Assembly: GCA_035518875.1 (NCBI GenBank)
Contig: DATIXD010000014.1
Location: forward strand, 1-41,072
Direction: 5' to 3'
DNA: 41,072 bases
Origin: DATIXD01 sp035518875
GTDB taxonomy: Bacteria > Pseudomonadota > Gammaproteobacteria > Methylococcales > Methylococcaceae
Under the pieces are notes generated by a model that did no database searches, was not told the origin of the DNA, and was given only the letters and a program-made list of their open reading frames with translations. This document shows, piece by piece, positions 9,701 through 15,661 of this stretch. The translations under genes were made by a program, and so were the position numbers. Each line of letters starts with the position of its first letter. Position 1 is the first letter of the stretch.

Positions 9701-10088
9701 GAGGAAGGCCGGAAAGAAGATCCGGAGCATAGACAAAAAGTCCCTCGAACTGCTGCAGTCGTATCCCTGGCCGGGGAACATTCGAGAGCTACAGAACGTG
9801 ATTGAACGGTCGGTTATCGTCTGTGACACGGAGAGCTTCTCGATCGACGAGAGTTGGCTGTCTCGGGAGTCTCGTCAGACTGAGCCGGCAAGCCAGTCGC
9901 TCGCCGACAAGCTTGTGACTCAAGAGAAAGAAATGATTGAAGCTGCCTTGGCTGAATGCAAAGGCCGCGTGTCCGGACCGTCGGGCGCGGCGGCCAAGCT
10001 CGGTATTCCGCACACGACTCTGGAATCGAAGATCCGATCGCTCAAGATCAACAAGCAACGTTTCAAACCTGCATCGCATTTGCAATAA
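6780..10088 (+). CDS. Sigma-54-dependent transcriptional activator with six PAS domains
   Basis: A 1102-residue regulator. Six tandem PAS domains lie at about residues 20-135, 139-253, 260-380, 388-503, 517-633 and 643-762; several end in the PAC-type D-I-x-D-R-K/R signature. A sigma-54 AAA+ domain follows (about 778-1023) with Walker A GETGTGKE near 810, the sigma-54 contact loop GAFTGA near 858 and Walker B GGTIFLDEIGEL. A Fis-type helix-turn-helix (GAAAKLGIPHTTLESKIRSL) is near 1060-1090. There is no receiver domain or kinase domain, so it should sense ligands, redox or protein partners through PAS. Start ATG 6780 follows GGGAGGT; GTG 6753 is an alternative. Its gene lies directly upstream of the first of four sigma-54 promoters, its likely targets. 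Confidence 0.93.
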   Translation: MGTTHNNKTDQRSTRDPLRIVPDAIPTPAISALPDGSIDFINQRWLEYLGLALEDVRGWGWTTAIHPEDIEGFVAEWRAAIAAGESIEKVARFRRFDGEYRRFLIRIDPLRDEQERIIRWHGTRIDIEDRRQAEEKFKALLESARDAMVIINEEGKILSVNSQMEKLFRYGREELYGQTVEMLIPDRYRGRHLGHRTAYIQKPKTRAMGAGLELYGLRKDGIEFPIDISLSPLNTEEGVMVTAAIRDITERKKVEEALQRSADHLRLVIDTIPGLVWSALPNGHVDFVNQRWREYTGLTLDQAIGWGWRTAFHPEDLPGLEGYWLSLVASGKAGKTVARFRRFDGVYRWALFLGVPLHDETGKLVKWYGQTIDIDDRKRAEEELRRSEFYLAEGQRLAHSGSWSFTADGMREYWSAEWFNILGLDPARGVPPIPEWLNIVHPHDRERVKSVIERMIEKGEGCDEKYRILHPHRGVRWIRSVGMPVFENGVLTRFAGTSMDITEEEMLTQELIRSRGYLAQAQRVSQTGRFGWVVRTGEIFWSEETFRIFEYDPATCPKIDLVIQRVHPDDRAFVRKVIERTSEDGSDIDIEHRLLMPDGSVKHVHVVAHASQFESGQLEFVGAVSDVTAAKRAQERIRQNEREFRQIVEAIPGLILVLTPDGRPLYANGMLLEYTGLTLEDVQADNFYDRVFHPDDLERLRDERHQALLRGVPFELVQRARGKDGQYRWFLTRFNPVRDEQGHVVRWYATGTDIEDRKQAEERLKHENVALREEIDKTSMFEEIVGASPALKAVLARIAKVAPTDSAVLITGETGTGKELAARAIHKRSKRSSRPFVSVNCASIPAPLIASELFGHEKGAFTGALKRRLGRFEMADGGTIFLDEIGELPGETQIALLHVLQEHEFERVGGNQTIRTNVRVISATNRDLKAAIEAGTFRSDLFYRLNVFPIEIPPLRERKKDIPILVQYFIDRYARKAGKKIRSIDKKSLELLQSYPWPGNIRELQNVIERSVIVCDTESFSIDESWLSRESRQTEPASQSLADKLVTQEKEMIEAALAECKGRVSGPSGAAAKLGIPHTTLESKIRSLKINKQRFKPASHLQ

Positions 10089-10129
10089 CCCTTCCCTGAC
10101 ACCCGCGCCTTATTCACTAAATTTCGGTA

Positions 10130-10205
10130 ATTATCGAAGAATCATTAATTTTGGGTTCGTGGGCCATCGTCTTTTCAATGACTTTCTACTGGCATTCGAA
10201 TTGCA
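10130..10205 (+). promoter_or_regulatory. Sigma-54 promoter cassette 1 (UAS, IHF-like site, -24/-12)
   Basis: The -24/-12 element TGGCATTCGAATTGCA is at 10190-10205 and predicts a start near 10216. A 13-bp dyad ATTATCGAAGAAT (10130-10142; one mismatch from ATTCT-CGA-AGAAT) is centred 80 bases upstream, the usual place for an activator site. An IHF-like match (TTTCAATGACTTT, 10173-10185) lies between. The same order recurs at three other places. It should drive the STAS gene and the genes behind it; the activator encoded directly upstream is the obvious candidate regulator (inference). Confidence 0.85.
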
Positions 10206-10246
10206 ATATGAAAGTGCATGAGGAGGGTTTTAAAAAAAAAGAATCG

Positions 10247-10516
10247 ATGACGTTGAGAATTCAGAGATCGGCGAAAGGGGAAGTCCCGGTTTATACCCTG
10301 AGTGGTCGAATCGCGGCGGAAGAGATGGCGGAGTTGCAAAGACTCTTCGAAGCCGAAGGACAAGACCATCGCATCGTCCTGGATTTGAAAGAGGTCCAGC
10401 TCGTGGATCAGGCCGCCGTGAGATTTCTGGCTCGTTGCGAAGCGAATGGCATCCAGCTCGAGAATTGCCCGGGATATATCCGCGAGTGGATTGCGAGGGA
10501 AGGATCCGGAAGGTAA
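10247..10516 (+). CDS. STAS-domain protein (anti-sigma-antagonist-like)
   Basis: An 89-residue single-domain protein. It shows the STAS pattern: beta strands with VYTLSGRI, helix EEMAELQRLFE, then IVLDLKEVQLVDQAAVRFLARCEANGIQL. The Ser/Thr phosphorylated in SpoIIAA-type proteins is replaced (LVDQAAVRFL), so classical phospho-switching is doubtful. ATG 10247 is chosen because the same ATG-x-x-L/F-x-IQR start is preserved in two decayed copies (22812 and 25624). The nearest AGGAGGG (10221-10227) is rather far, 19 bases. It is the first gene behind sigma-54 promoter cassette 1. Its partner is unknown. Confidence 0.8.
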   Translation: MTLRIQRSAKGEVPVYTLSGRIAAEEMAELQRLFEAEGQDHRIVLDLKEVQLVDQAAVRFLARCEANGIQLENCPGYIREWIAREGSGR

Positions 10517-10562
10517 CCGGCGTCAGTGCTATGCCGTCATAAATCAGAAAAAGGAGGTTCTT

Positions 10563-11117
10563 ATGGATGATAAAAAGATTTTGACAGACAAGATGAGGAG
10601 TGGGGAAGTGATCATAGAGGAAGGAACCTGGGCCTATTATGCATACATCTTACGTTCCGGCAAAGCCCGAGTGATTAAAATCATCAACGGCAAACAGGTG
10701 AAGATTGGCAGTTTTAAAAAAGGAGATGTCTTTGGAGAGATGGCTTTCCTGGGGGGGACCCAAAGAATTGCATCGGTTATCGCCGATGGCAATGTGGAAG
10801 TAGAAGAGGTCCCAGGGGATGTTTTCATGGAAGCTCTGGAGAAACTTTCAGCACAAACCCGAGCCGAGATAAAATTGATCGTGAGTGACCTTTCCGCCCT
10901 CAGCGAAGTGCTCGCCCAGATTTTAAGCCGCGCAGAGACCATAGGCGAAATCAAGAAAAGATCGGTTGAAGTTAAATCGCTGAAAAAAGGAATTTCCGGC
11001 ATGTCAAAACCTCTTCAGCGTGTGGTCTTAGGTTTGGTGGAGAAGCGCAATAAAGCCACGGAGCGCTTCGTCCGGCTTGCAAAAGAAATTGAAGAGGCCA
11101 CCAAACCCATTGATTGA
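10563..11117 (+). CDS. Cyclic-nucleotide-binding-domain protein without DNA-binding domain
   Basis: A 184-residue protein starting at ATG 10563 with AAGGAGG at 10551-10557. Residues about 10-105 form a cNMP-binding (CAP_ED) beta-roll: MRSGEVIIEEGTWAYYAYILRSGKARV and FKKGDVFGEMAFLGG, the latter being the phosphate-binding-cassette region. The usual R-x-A/S-S arrangement is only partly kept (TQRIASV). The last 80 residues are charged and helical, with no helix-turn-helix, so it is not a CRP-type regulator. It follows the STAS gene by about 45 bases and probably shares its sigma-54 transcript. A signalling adaptor role is inference. Confidence 0.8.
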   Translation: MDDKKILTDKMRSGEVIIEEGTWAYYAYILRSGKARVIKIINGKQVKIGSFKKGDVFGEMAFLGGTQRIASVIADGNVEVEEVPGDVFMEALEKLSAQTRAEIKLIVSDLSALSEVLAQILSRAETIGEIKKRSVEVKSLKKGISGMSKPLQRVVLGLVEKRNKATERFVRLAKEIEEATKPID

Positions 11118-11215
11118 GCGGCGGGAAACGATAGCATCTGAAATTCTGAGGACGGCGGACGTGTTAGTAAGAAGGAGAACAAAACATGAAGTCACAAAAG
11201 AAAGTAGGAGAAGAC

Positions 11216-11773
11216 ATGAATGGACAAAGCACCCTAGACGCATTTAAGGAAGTTACGGGGATGTCCATCAGTTGGGCCGTCCTGATGATCGTGTTGGGAT
11301 TCATGGTTGTTGCTCTGCCCCTTGCCACGGGCATTGGGATCTCCGTTATGGTCGGTTGGATTATCGTCTTCAGTGGTTTCGCCTACTTGGCTTATGCCTT
11401 CGCTGCCCAAGGTGCCGGAGCCTTTCTCTGGCGAGTACTGATAGGGATTGTCTACGTCGTTGGCGGTTTCTATCTTGCATTCCATCCGAGGCTTGCATTG
11501 GAGTCTCTCACGTTAGTGGTGTCGGCGATATTCTTAGTAGAGAGTCTGCTGGAAATCGGCGTTTTTTTCGAGTTTCGCCCGCTGCCCGGCTCGGGATGGA
11601 TTCTCTTTGACGGCATCGTGACCCTGATCCTGGCATACCTGATCTGGTATCCTTGGCCGTCCAGTTCAGCTTGGGTCATCGGAACCCTTGTGGGCATTAA
11701 CCTCCTCGTGAGCGGTTTCACCCGGCTGATGTACTCGTTGGCAGCCCGCACCACACTGAAGGCGATGATCTGA
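11216..11773 (+). CDS. HdeD-family membrane protein (copy 1)
   Basis: A 185-residue protein with about six membrane segments, of the HdeD family, which in E. coli helps acid resistance at high cell density. GMSISWAVLMIVLGFMVVALPLATGIGISVMVGWIIVFSGFAYL is characteristic in layout: paired helices repeated three times. The N-terminus MNGQSTLDAFKEVTGM lines up with MNAQSTTNVFKEITGM of the paralogue at 31213, which favours ATG 11216 (AGGAG at 11206-11210). A second in-frame ATG at 11186 also has a good site (AAGGAGA, 11172-11178) and would add ten residues. It lies in the cluster behind sigma-54 cassette 1. Confidence 0.88.
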   Translation: MNGQSTLDAFKEVTGMSISWAVLMIVLGFMVVALPLATGIGISVMVGWIIVFSGFAYLAYAFAAQGAGAFLWRVLIGIVYVVGGFYLAFHPRLALESLTLVVSAIFLVESLLEIGVFFEFRPLPGSGWILFDGIVTLILAYLIWYPWPSSSAWVIGTLVGINLLVSGFTRLMYSLAARTTLKAMI

Positions 11774-11877
11774 TGAGAGTAACGACTCGCCCGTTCTTCG
11801 GATGGTTTCGTTGAAAATCCGGCCAAGCGCAAGGTTTCATTCTTGGGCGAACCTGGGAAGCGAAAAGAGAACTGACC

Positions 11878-12432
11878 ATGCATGATCCAGTCGAAGTGAT
11901 AATTCGAGCTACCCCTGAGCTGATTCATAACTGGGGATGGTTCCTCGCGTTTGGCGTCGTGTTGTTGTTGCTCGGCATTGCCGCGATTATTCGGTCCACT
12001 AAAGCCACGGTAGCGTCGATGGTGTTCTTCGGATGGCTGCTTGTTTTTGCCAGTCTCATCGAGGTTGTCGATGCGTTCATGGTCGGGATGTGGGCAGGGT
12101 CCTTCCTGCACCTGCTGATCGCGATTCTCTTCGGGATAACAGGCACACTGATGGTGATGAAACCGGTGATCAGCGCCGAGGCGGTGACTCTTCTGATGTC
12201 GGTGTTCTTTCTCGTCGAAGGACTGTACCAATTGATCGCCCCCTTGTGGACTCATCTTCCGGGCTGGGGTTGGCAAGCCCTGAACGGATTCATCGCGGCG
12301 GTCTTGGGCAGTTTGCTTTTAGCGCAATGGCCGGTCTCGGGCCTTTGGGCGATCGGTCTTTTCATTGGAATTGATCTGATTTTTCATGGTTCGGCCTGGA
12401 TTGCACTGGCTCTTGGCTTGCAAAAGATGTGA
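11878..12432 (+). CDS. HdeD-family membrane protein (divergent copy 2)
   Basis: A 184-residue protein with about six membrane helices and the HdeD duplicated-helix layout (WGWFLAFGVVLLLLGIAAII; LLIAILFGITGTLMVMKPV; LLMSVFFLVEGLYQLIAP). It is clearly more distant from the other two HdeD proteins in the window than they are from each other. It follows copy 1 by about 100 bases. The ribosome site is weak (AAAAGAGAA). Role in acid or general envelope stress is inferred from the family. Confidence 0.82.
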   Translation: MHDPVEVIIRATPELIHNWGWFLAFGVVLLLLGIAAIIRSTKATVASMVFFGWLLVFASLIEVVDAFMVGMWAGSFLHLLIAILFGITGTLMVMKPVISAEAVTLLMSVFFLVEGLYQLIAPLWTHLPGWGWQALNGFIAAVLGSLLLAQWPVSGLWAIGLFIGIDLIFHGSAWIALALGLQKM

Positions 12433-12509
12433 ACCGAGGAACGAGGAGTTGCCGAGCGACAGCTCCAAGCAGCCCGACAGCCCAACCCCGAAAAGCGGAG
12501 GAAGACAGC

Positions 12510-13175
12510 ATGGCAGGTATGATCCCATTAACGGACGCATCTCGACGGCCCGAACGATTCCCCCTTGTCACAACAGCCATCATCATCGTGAACGCGCTCG
12601 TCTTCCTATTGGAACTAACGGGAGGCGAGGCATTTGTTCGGCAGTGGTCGGTGATCCCCGCCGATATTGTCGCCGGCCACCATTGGATCACCCTCCTGAC
12701 GGCGATGTTCATGCACGCCGGCTGGATACACATTATCGGCAACATGGTGTTCCTATACGCATTTGGCCCGGGAATCGAAGACGCCATGGGGCGGCCGAGG
12801 TACTTGGCATTTTACCTGCTCAGTGGCCTGTTGGCTTCGCTGGCGCAGATCGCAGTAGCACCCAGTTCAACCGTCCCCAATCTGGGCGCCAGTGGCGCGA
12901 TTGCGGGCGTGATGGGTGCGTTTCTAATCACCTACCCTCGTGATCAGATACGAACAGTGCTATTGTTTGGTTTTTCCGCCCGCATTACCGTTGTCCCCGC
13001 AGCGCTCTTGATCGGACTCTGGTTTTTTATTCAACTCTTCAGTCAGGTCGGTGCGGTGGCAGATGTGCAGACGGGTGGCGTCGCTTATACGGCTCATGTC
13101 GGCGGCTTCATCTTTGGGGCGATTACCGCACGACTCTTTGAGGGTTTTCAGCGCATCCCCGAACCGGAAACCTAG
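12510..13175 (+). CDS. Rhomboid-family intramembrane serine protease
   Basis: A 221-residue membrane protease that cuts single-pass substrates within the bilayer. The catalytic serine lies in GASGAIAG (about residue 130) and the catalytic histidine in AHVGGFIFG (about residue 195). FMHAGWIHIIGNMVFLYAFG is the conserved rhomboid HxxxN region. Start ATG 12510 follows GGAGGA (12497-12502). Six or so membrane helices are visible. The next frame starts two bases after its stop, in a decayed PRC-barrel gene. It sits among envelope-stress genes; its substrate is unknown. Confidence 0.9.
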   Translation: MAGMIPLTDASRRPERFPLVTTAIIIVNALVFLLELTGGEAFVRQWSVIPADIVAGHHWITLLTAMFMHAGWIHIIGNMVFLYAFGPGIEDAMGRPRYLAFYLLSGLLASLAQIAVAPSSTVPNLGASGAIAGVMGAFLITYPRDQIRTVLLFGFSARITVVPAALLIGLWFFIQLFSQVGAVADVQTGGVAYTAHVGGFIFGAITARLFEGFQRIPEPET

Positions 13176-13177
13176 CC

Positions 13178-13456
13178 ATGTCGCCCATCTGTGATAAATC
13201 CGGCGAAGCGATTGTCGTTGGCGAGAAGTGGAATTTTCAACAGCTTGAGCCCATTTTCACGTCGCATGTTCCTGGGATCAACCCCGCAGATCGCATGCCT
13301 GGGAGCCTGTCCGTGGCCATCATCGACGCGGGCGGGTTCCTGGGCGTGGGCGGGCACCATGTTTCGATTCCAGTCCAGCAGTCCACTCAGATCACGCCCA
13401 AAATCATTCTGCCCAGCGCCGAAAGCCCATTCCGGCAAGCGCCCTTAACTTCTTAA
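13178..13456 (+). pseudogene. Decayed PRC-barrel protein gene
   Basis: The central stretch (about 13305-13375) translates as SVAIIDAGGFLGVGGHHVSIPV, a clear match in pattern to SYGIVAAGGFLGLGKHDVAIPA of the intact PRC-barrel gene at 27176. Behind it the frame gives KIILPSAES, but the continuation resembling LPGA-K-A is found in the neighbouring +1 frame (CPAPKAHSGKRP), suggesting a frameshift near 13415. The first half shows no recognisable PRC sequence. It starts two bases after the rhomboid stop. It could alternatively be an intact but divergent small protein. Confidence 0.5.
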
Positions 13457-13548
13457 TGAAGGAGAAAAGTATGCCGACCAAAATGCCCGAGTGCAGCCCA
13501 CTTTCAATTGAGGTTGTCTTGCTATCCCCCTGTCAGAGGAGCGTACGA

Positions 13549-14211
13549 ATGAAGCGATTGCTGACGATCTTAGCCCTGATCGGAGCCGCGCTTGGCATCA
13601 GCGGTTGCGGTTACAACACCATCCAAGCTCAGGACGAACAGGTCAAGGCTGCCTGGAGCGAGGTCGTCAACCAGTATCAACGCCGGGCCGACCTGATTCC
13701 CAACTTAGTGAACACGGTCAAGGGCTTCGCGCAGCAGGAGCAGGACGTGCTGCTGGGCGTGACCAATGCCCGCGCCAAGGTGGGCAGCATCCAGGCCACA
13801 CCGGAGCTGATCAACGATCCGCAGGCCTTCGCCAAGTTTCAGCAAGCTCAGGGCGAACTGAGCTCCGCGTTGTCGCGCTTGCTGGTAGTATCGGAGAATT
13901 ATCCCCAGCTCAAGTCCGACCAGAACTTCCGTGATCTGCAAGCTCAGCTGGAAGGCACCGAGAACCGCATCACGGTCGCACGCCAGCGCTACATTAAGGC
14001 GGTGCAGGAATACAACACAACCGTGCGGCAGTTCCCGGTCAACCTGACGGCGATGATGTTTGGCTACAAGGAGAAGGCCAACTTCACCGTGGAGAACGAA
14101 TCGGCGATCGCCAAACCGCCGGCGGTCGACTTCACTAAACCGGCTCCGGGCGAAAACGCGCCGAGAGTACCCCCGGCGGAGAGACAGCCGGGGCCCACAC
14201 CGAAGCAATAG
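13549..14211 (+). CDS. LemA-family protein with lipoprotein signal
   Basis: A 220-residue LemA protein: an N-terminal anchor followed by an extracytoplasmic helical bundle. The start MKRLLTILALIGAALGISGCGY is a lipoprotein signal with Cys at the lipobox. The core motif WSEVVNQYQRRADLIPNLVNTVKGFAQQE is the hallmark of LemA. ATG 13549 has AGAGGAGC at 13535-13541; the frame is open from 13456 but the added residues are not signal-like. The C-terminal 40 residues are Pro-rich. LemA genes typically lie next to TPM-domain genes, as here; their function is poorly known. Confidence 0.92.
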   Translation: MKRLLTILALIGAALGISGCGYNTIQAQDEQVKAAWSEVVNQYQRRADLIPNLVNTVKGFAQQEQDVLLGVTNARAKVGSIQATPELINDPQAFAKFQQAQGELSSALSRLLVVSENYPQLKSDQNFRDLQAQLEGTENRITVARQRYIKAVQEYNTTVRQFPVNLTAMMFGYKEKANFTVENESAIAKPPAVDFTKPAPGENAPRVPPAERQPGPTPKQ

Positions 14212-14214
14212 ACG

Positions 14215-15069
14215 GTGTCTCCGACTCTAGTCTTGCGCATCGCCGGGCTGCTCGTTTGCAGTCTCGCGCTACTTCCTGCTCCCCGGGGCCAGGAGATGGT
14301 CCCGGTTCCGGCGCTGAAGGCGCGGGTGACTGATCTCACCGCCACACTTACGCCCGACCAATCGGCAGCGCTGGAGGAAAAGCTCGCCGATTTCGAAGCC
14401 CGCAAAGGCAGCCAAATAGCGGTGCTGATCGTTCCAACTACGCAGCCCGAGACCATCGAGCAATATTCCATCCGCGTGGCCGAGCAGTGGAAGTTGGGGC
14501 GCAGGGGCGTGGATGATGGGGCACTGTTGTTGGTGGCCAAAGACGACCGAGCGCTGCGCGTCGAGGTCGGGTACGGACTCGAAGGCGCGCTGCCGGACGT
14601 CGTCGCCAAGCGGATTATCGCAGACATTATCGTTCCGCGCTTCAAGACGGGCGATTTCTACGGCGGCATCGATGCCGGTATTGATGCGATAATGAGGGTG
14701 GTGGAGGGCGAAGTCCTGCCGCCGTCGGAAACGGAGTGGGGTGCTCCGGGCAACGCCAATGGGGGCGATCTTTATTTGTATTTGATCGTCGGTATCATCT
14801 TTGCGGTCGTGTTAGGCGGCATATTGCGCGCCGTGCTCGGGCGTTTGCCGGCCGCTGGCCTGATGAGTGCAATCGCCGGGGGCATTACTTGGTTTCTGAC
14901 AAGCTCTCTGGGGGTGGCGGCTATCGTCGGCTTTATCGCTTTCGTACTCACGCTTTTAGGCGGCATGCTCGGGGGAGGTAGGGGTTACGGGGTTTTCGGT
15001 GGTGGTGGAGGCGGCTTCGGCGGCGGTGGAGGCGGCTTCGGCGGTGGAGGCGCGTCGGGCAATTGGTGA
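14215..15069 (+). CDS. TPM-domain protein, YgcG-like, with Gly-rich tail
   Basis: A 284-residue envelope protein starting at GTG 14215, three bases after the LemA stop. A signal peptide (LRIAGLLVCSLALLPAPRGQ) precedes the TPM domain (about residues 35-170) with VTDLTATLTPDQSAALEEKL, IAVLIVPTT and VGYGLEGALPDVVAKRII. Two membrane segments follow (about 195-215 and 225-250), then a Gly-rich tail of repeated FGGGGGG units ending GASGNW. This order (TPM, helices, Gly-rich end) is standard for YgcG-type proteins. It is probably co-transcribed with lemA and the second TPM gene. Biochemical role unsettled; TPM proteins have been linked to phosphatase activity in plants and to envelope maintenance. 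Confidence 0.9.
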   Translation: MSPTLVLRIAGLLVCSLALLPAPRGQEMVPVPALKARVTDLTATLTPDQSAALEEKLADFEARKGSQIAVLIVPTTQPETIEQYSIRVAEQWKLGRRGVDDGALLLVAKDDRALRVEVGYGLEGALPDVVAKRIIADIIVPRFKTGDFYGGIDAGIDAIMRVVEGEVLPPSETEWGAPGNANGGDLYLYLIVGIIFAVVLGGILRAVLGRLPAAGLMSAIAGGITWFLTSSLGVAAIVGFIAFVLTLLGGMLGGGRGYGVFGGGGGGFGGGGGGFGGGGASGNW

Positions 15070-15071
15070 AC

Positions 15072-15566
15072 ATGGATCTCAAGCGCATTTTCCGGCACCT
15101 GTCCACCACCGTGTGGAGTGGGCACCGTGCGTTTCCTGCGTCCTCGATGCAAGCGGTGGAGCGCGCGATTCGCGAGACTGAAGCGACACACGAGGGCCAA
15201 GTGCGTTTTGCGGTCGAGCATGCACTCGACCTGCCTCAGCTGCTGGCCGGACAGTCGGCACGCGAGCGTGCGGTGGATCTGTTCTCACAACTCCGCGTCT
15301 GGGACACGGAGCACAACAGCGGGGTGCTGATCTATCTGCTGCTGGCTGACAGGGGCGTCGAGATCATCGCCGACCGCGGCGTACAGGCGCACGTGGGAGA
15401 TGGGTGGGAATCAATCTGCCGCCGCATGGAGGAGCGCTTGGGCCGGGGCGAGTTCGAGGTCGGAGTGGTCGAAGGAGTCCGCGCCGTTGCCGAACTTCTG
15501 AAGCGACATTTCCCGAAACAGCGTCCTGGCCCTAACGAACTTCCGGATAAGCCGGTCGTTCTCTGA
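15072..15566 (+). CDS. Second TPM-domain protein, cytoplasmic-type
   Basis: A 164-residue protein with a TPM-like fold but no signal peptide or membrane segment. It contains AIRETEATHEGQVRFAVEH and RVWDTEHNSGVLIYLLLADRGVEIIADRGVQAHVGDGWESIC, the conserved pattern of the short TPM proteins that follow lemA and YgcG-type genes. ATG 15072 lies two bases after the previous stop; TTG 15063 or GTG 15066 in the same frame are alternatives. The lemA-TPM-TPM trio is a familiar gene set, which supports the call. Confidence 0.85.
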   Translation: MDLKRIFRHLSTTVWSGHRAFPASSMQAVERAIRETEATHEGQVRFAVEHALDLPQLLAGQSARERAVDLFSQLRVWDTEHNSGVLIYLLLADRGVEIIADRGVQAHVGDGWESICRRMEERLGRGEFEVGVVEGVRAVAELLKRHFPKQRPGPNELPDKPVVL

Positions 15567-15661
15567 AGCCGCTCCCGTCCTAGACTATGGAACCGGACCA
15601 ATTAATACAGAGTTGCAGTATGATTCGCGGCAACGCGATTGACGAATGAGAATGATGGCGT

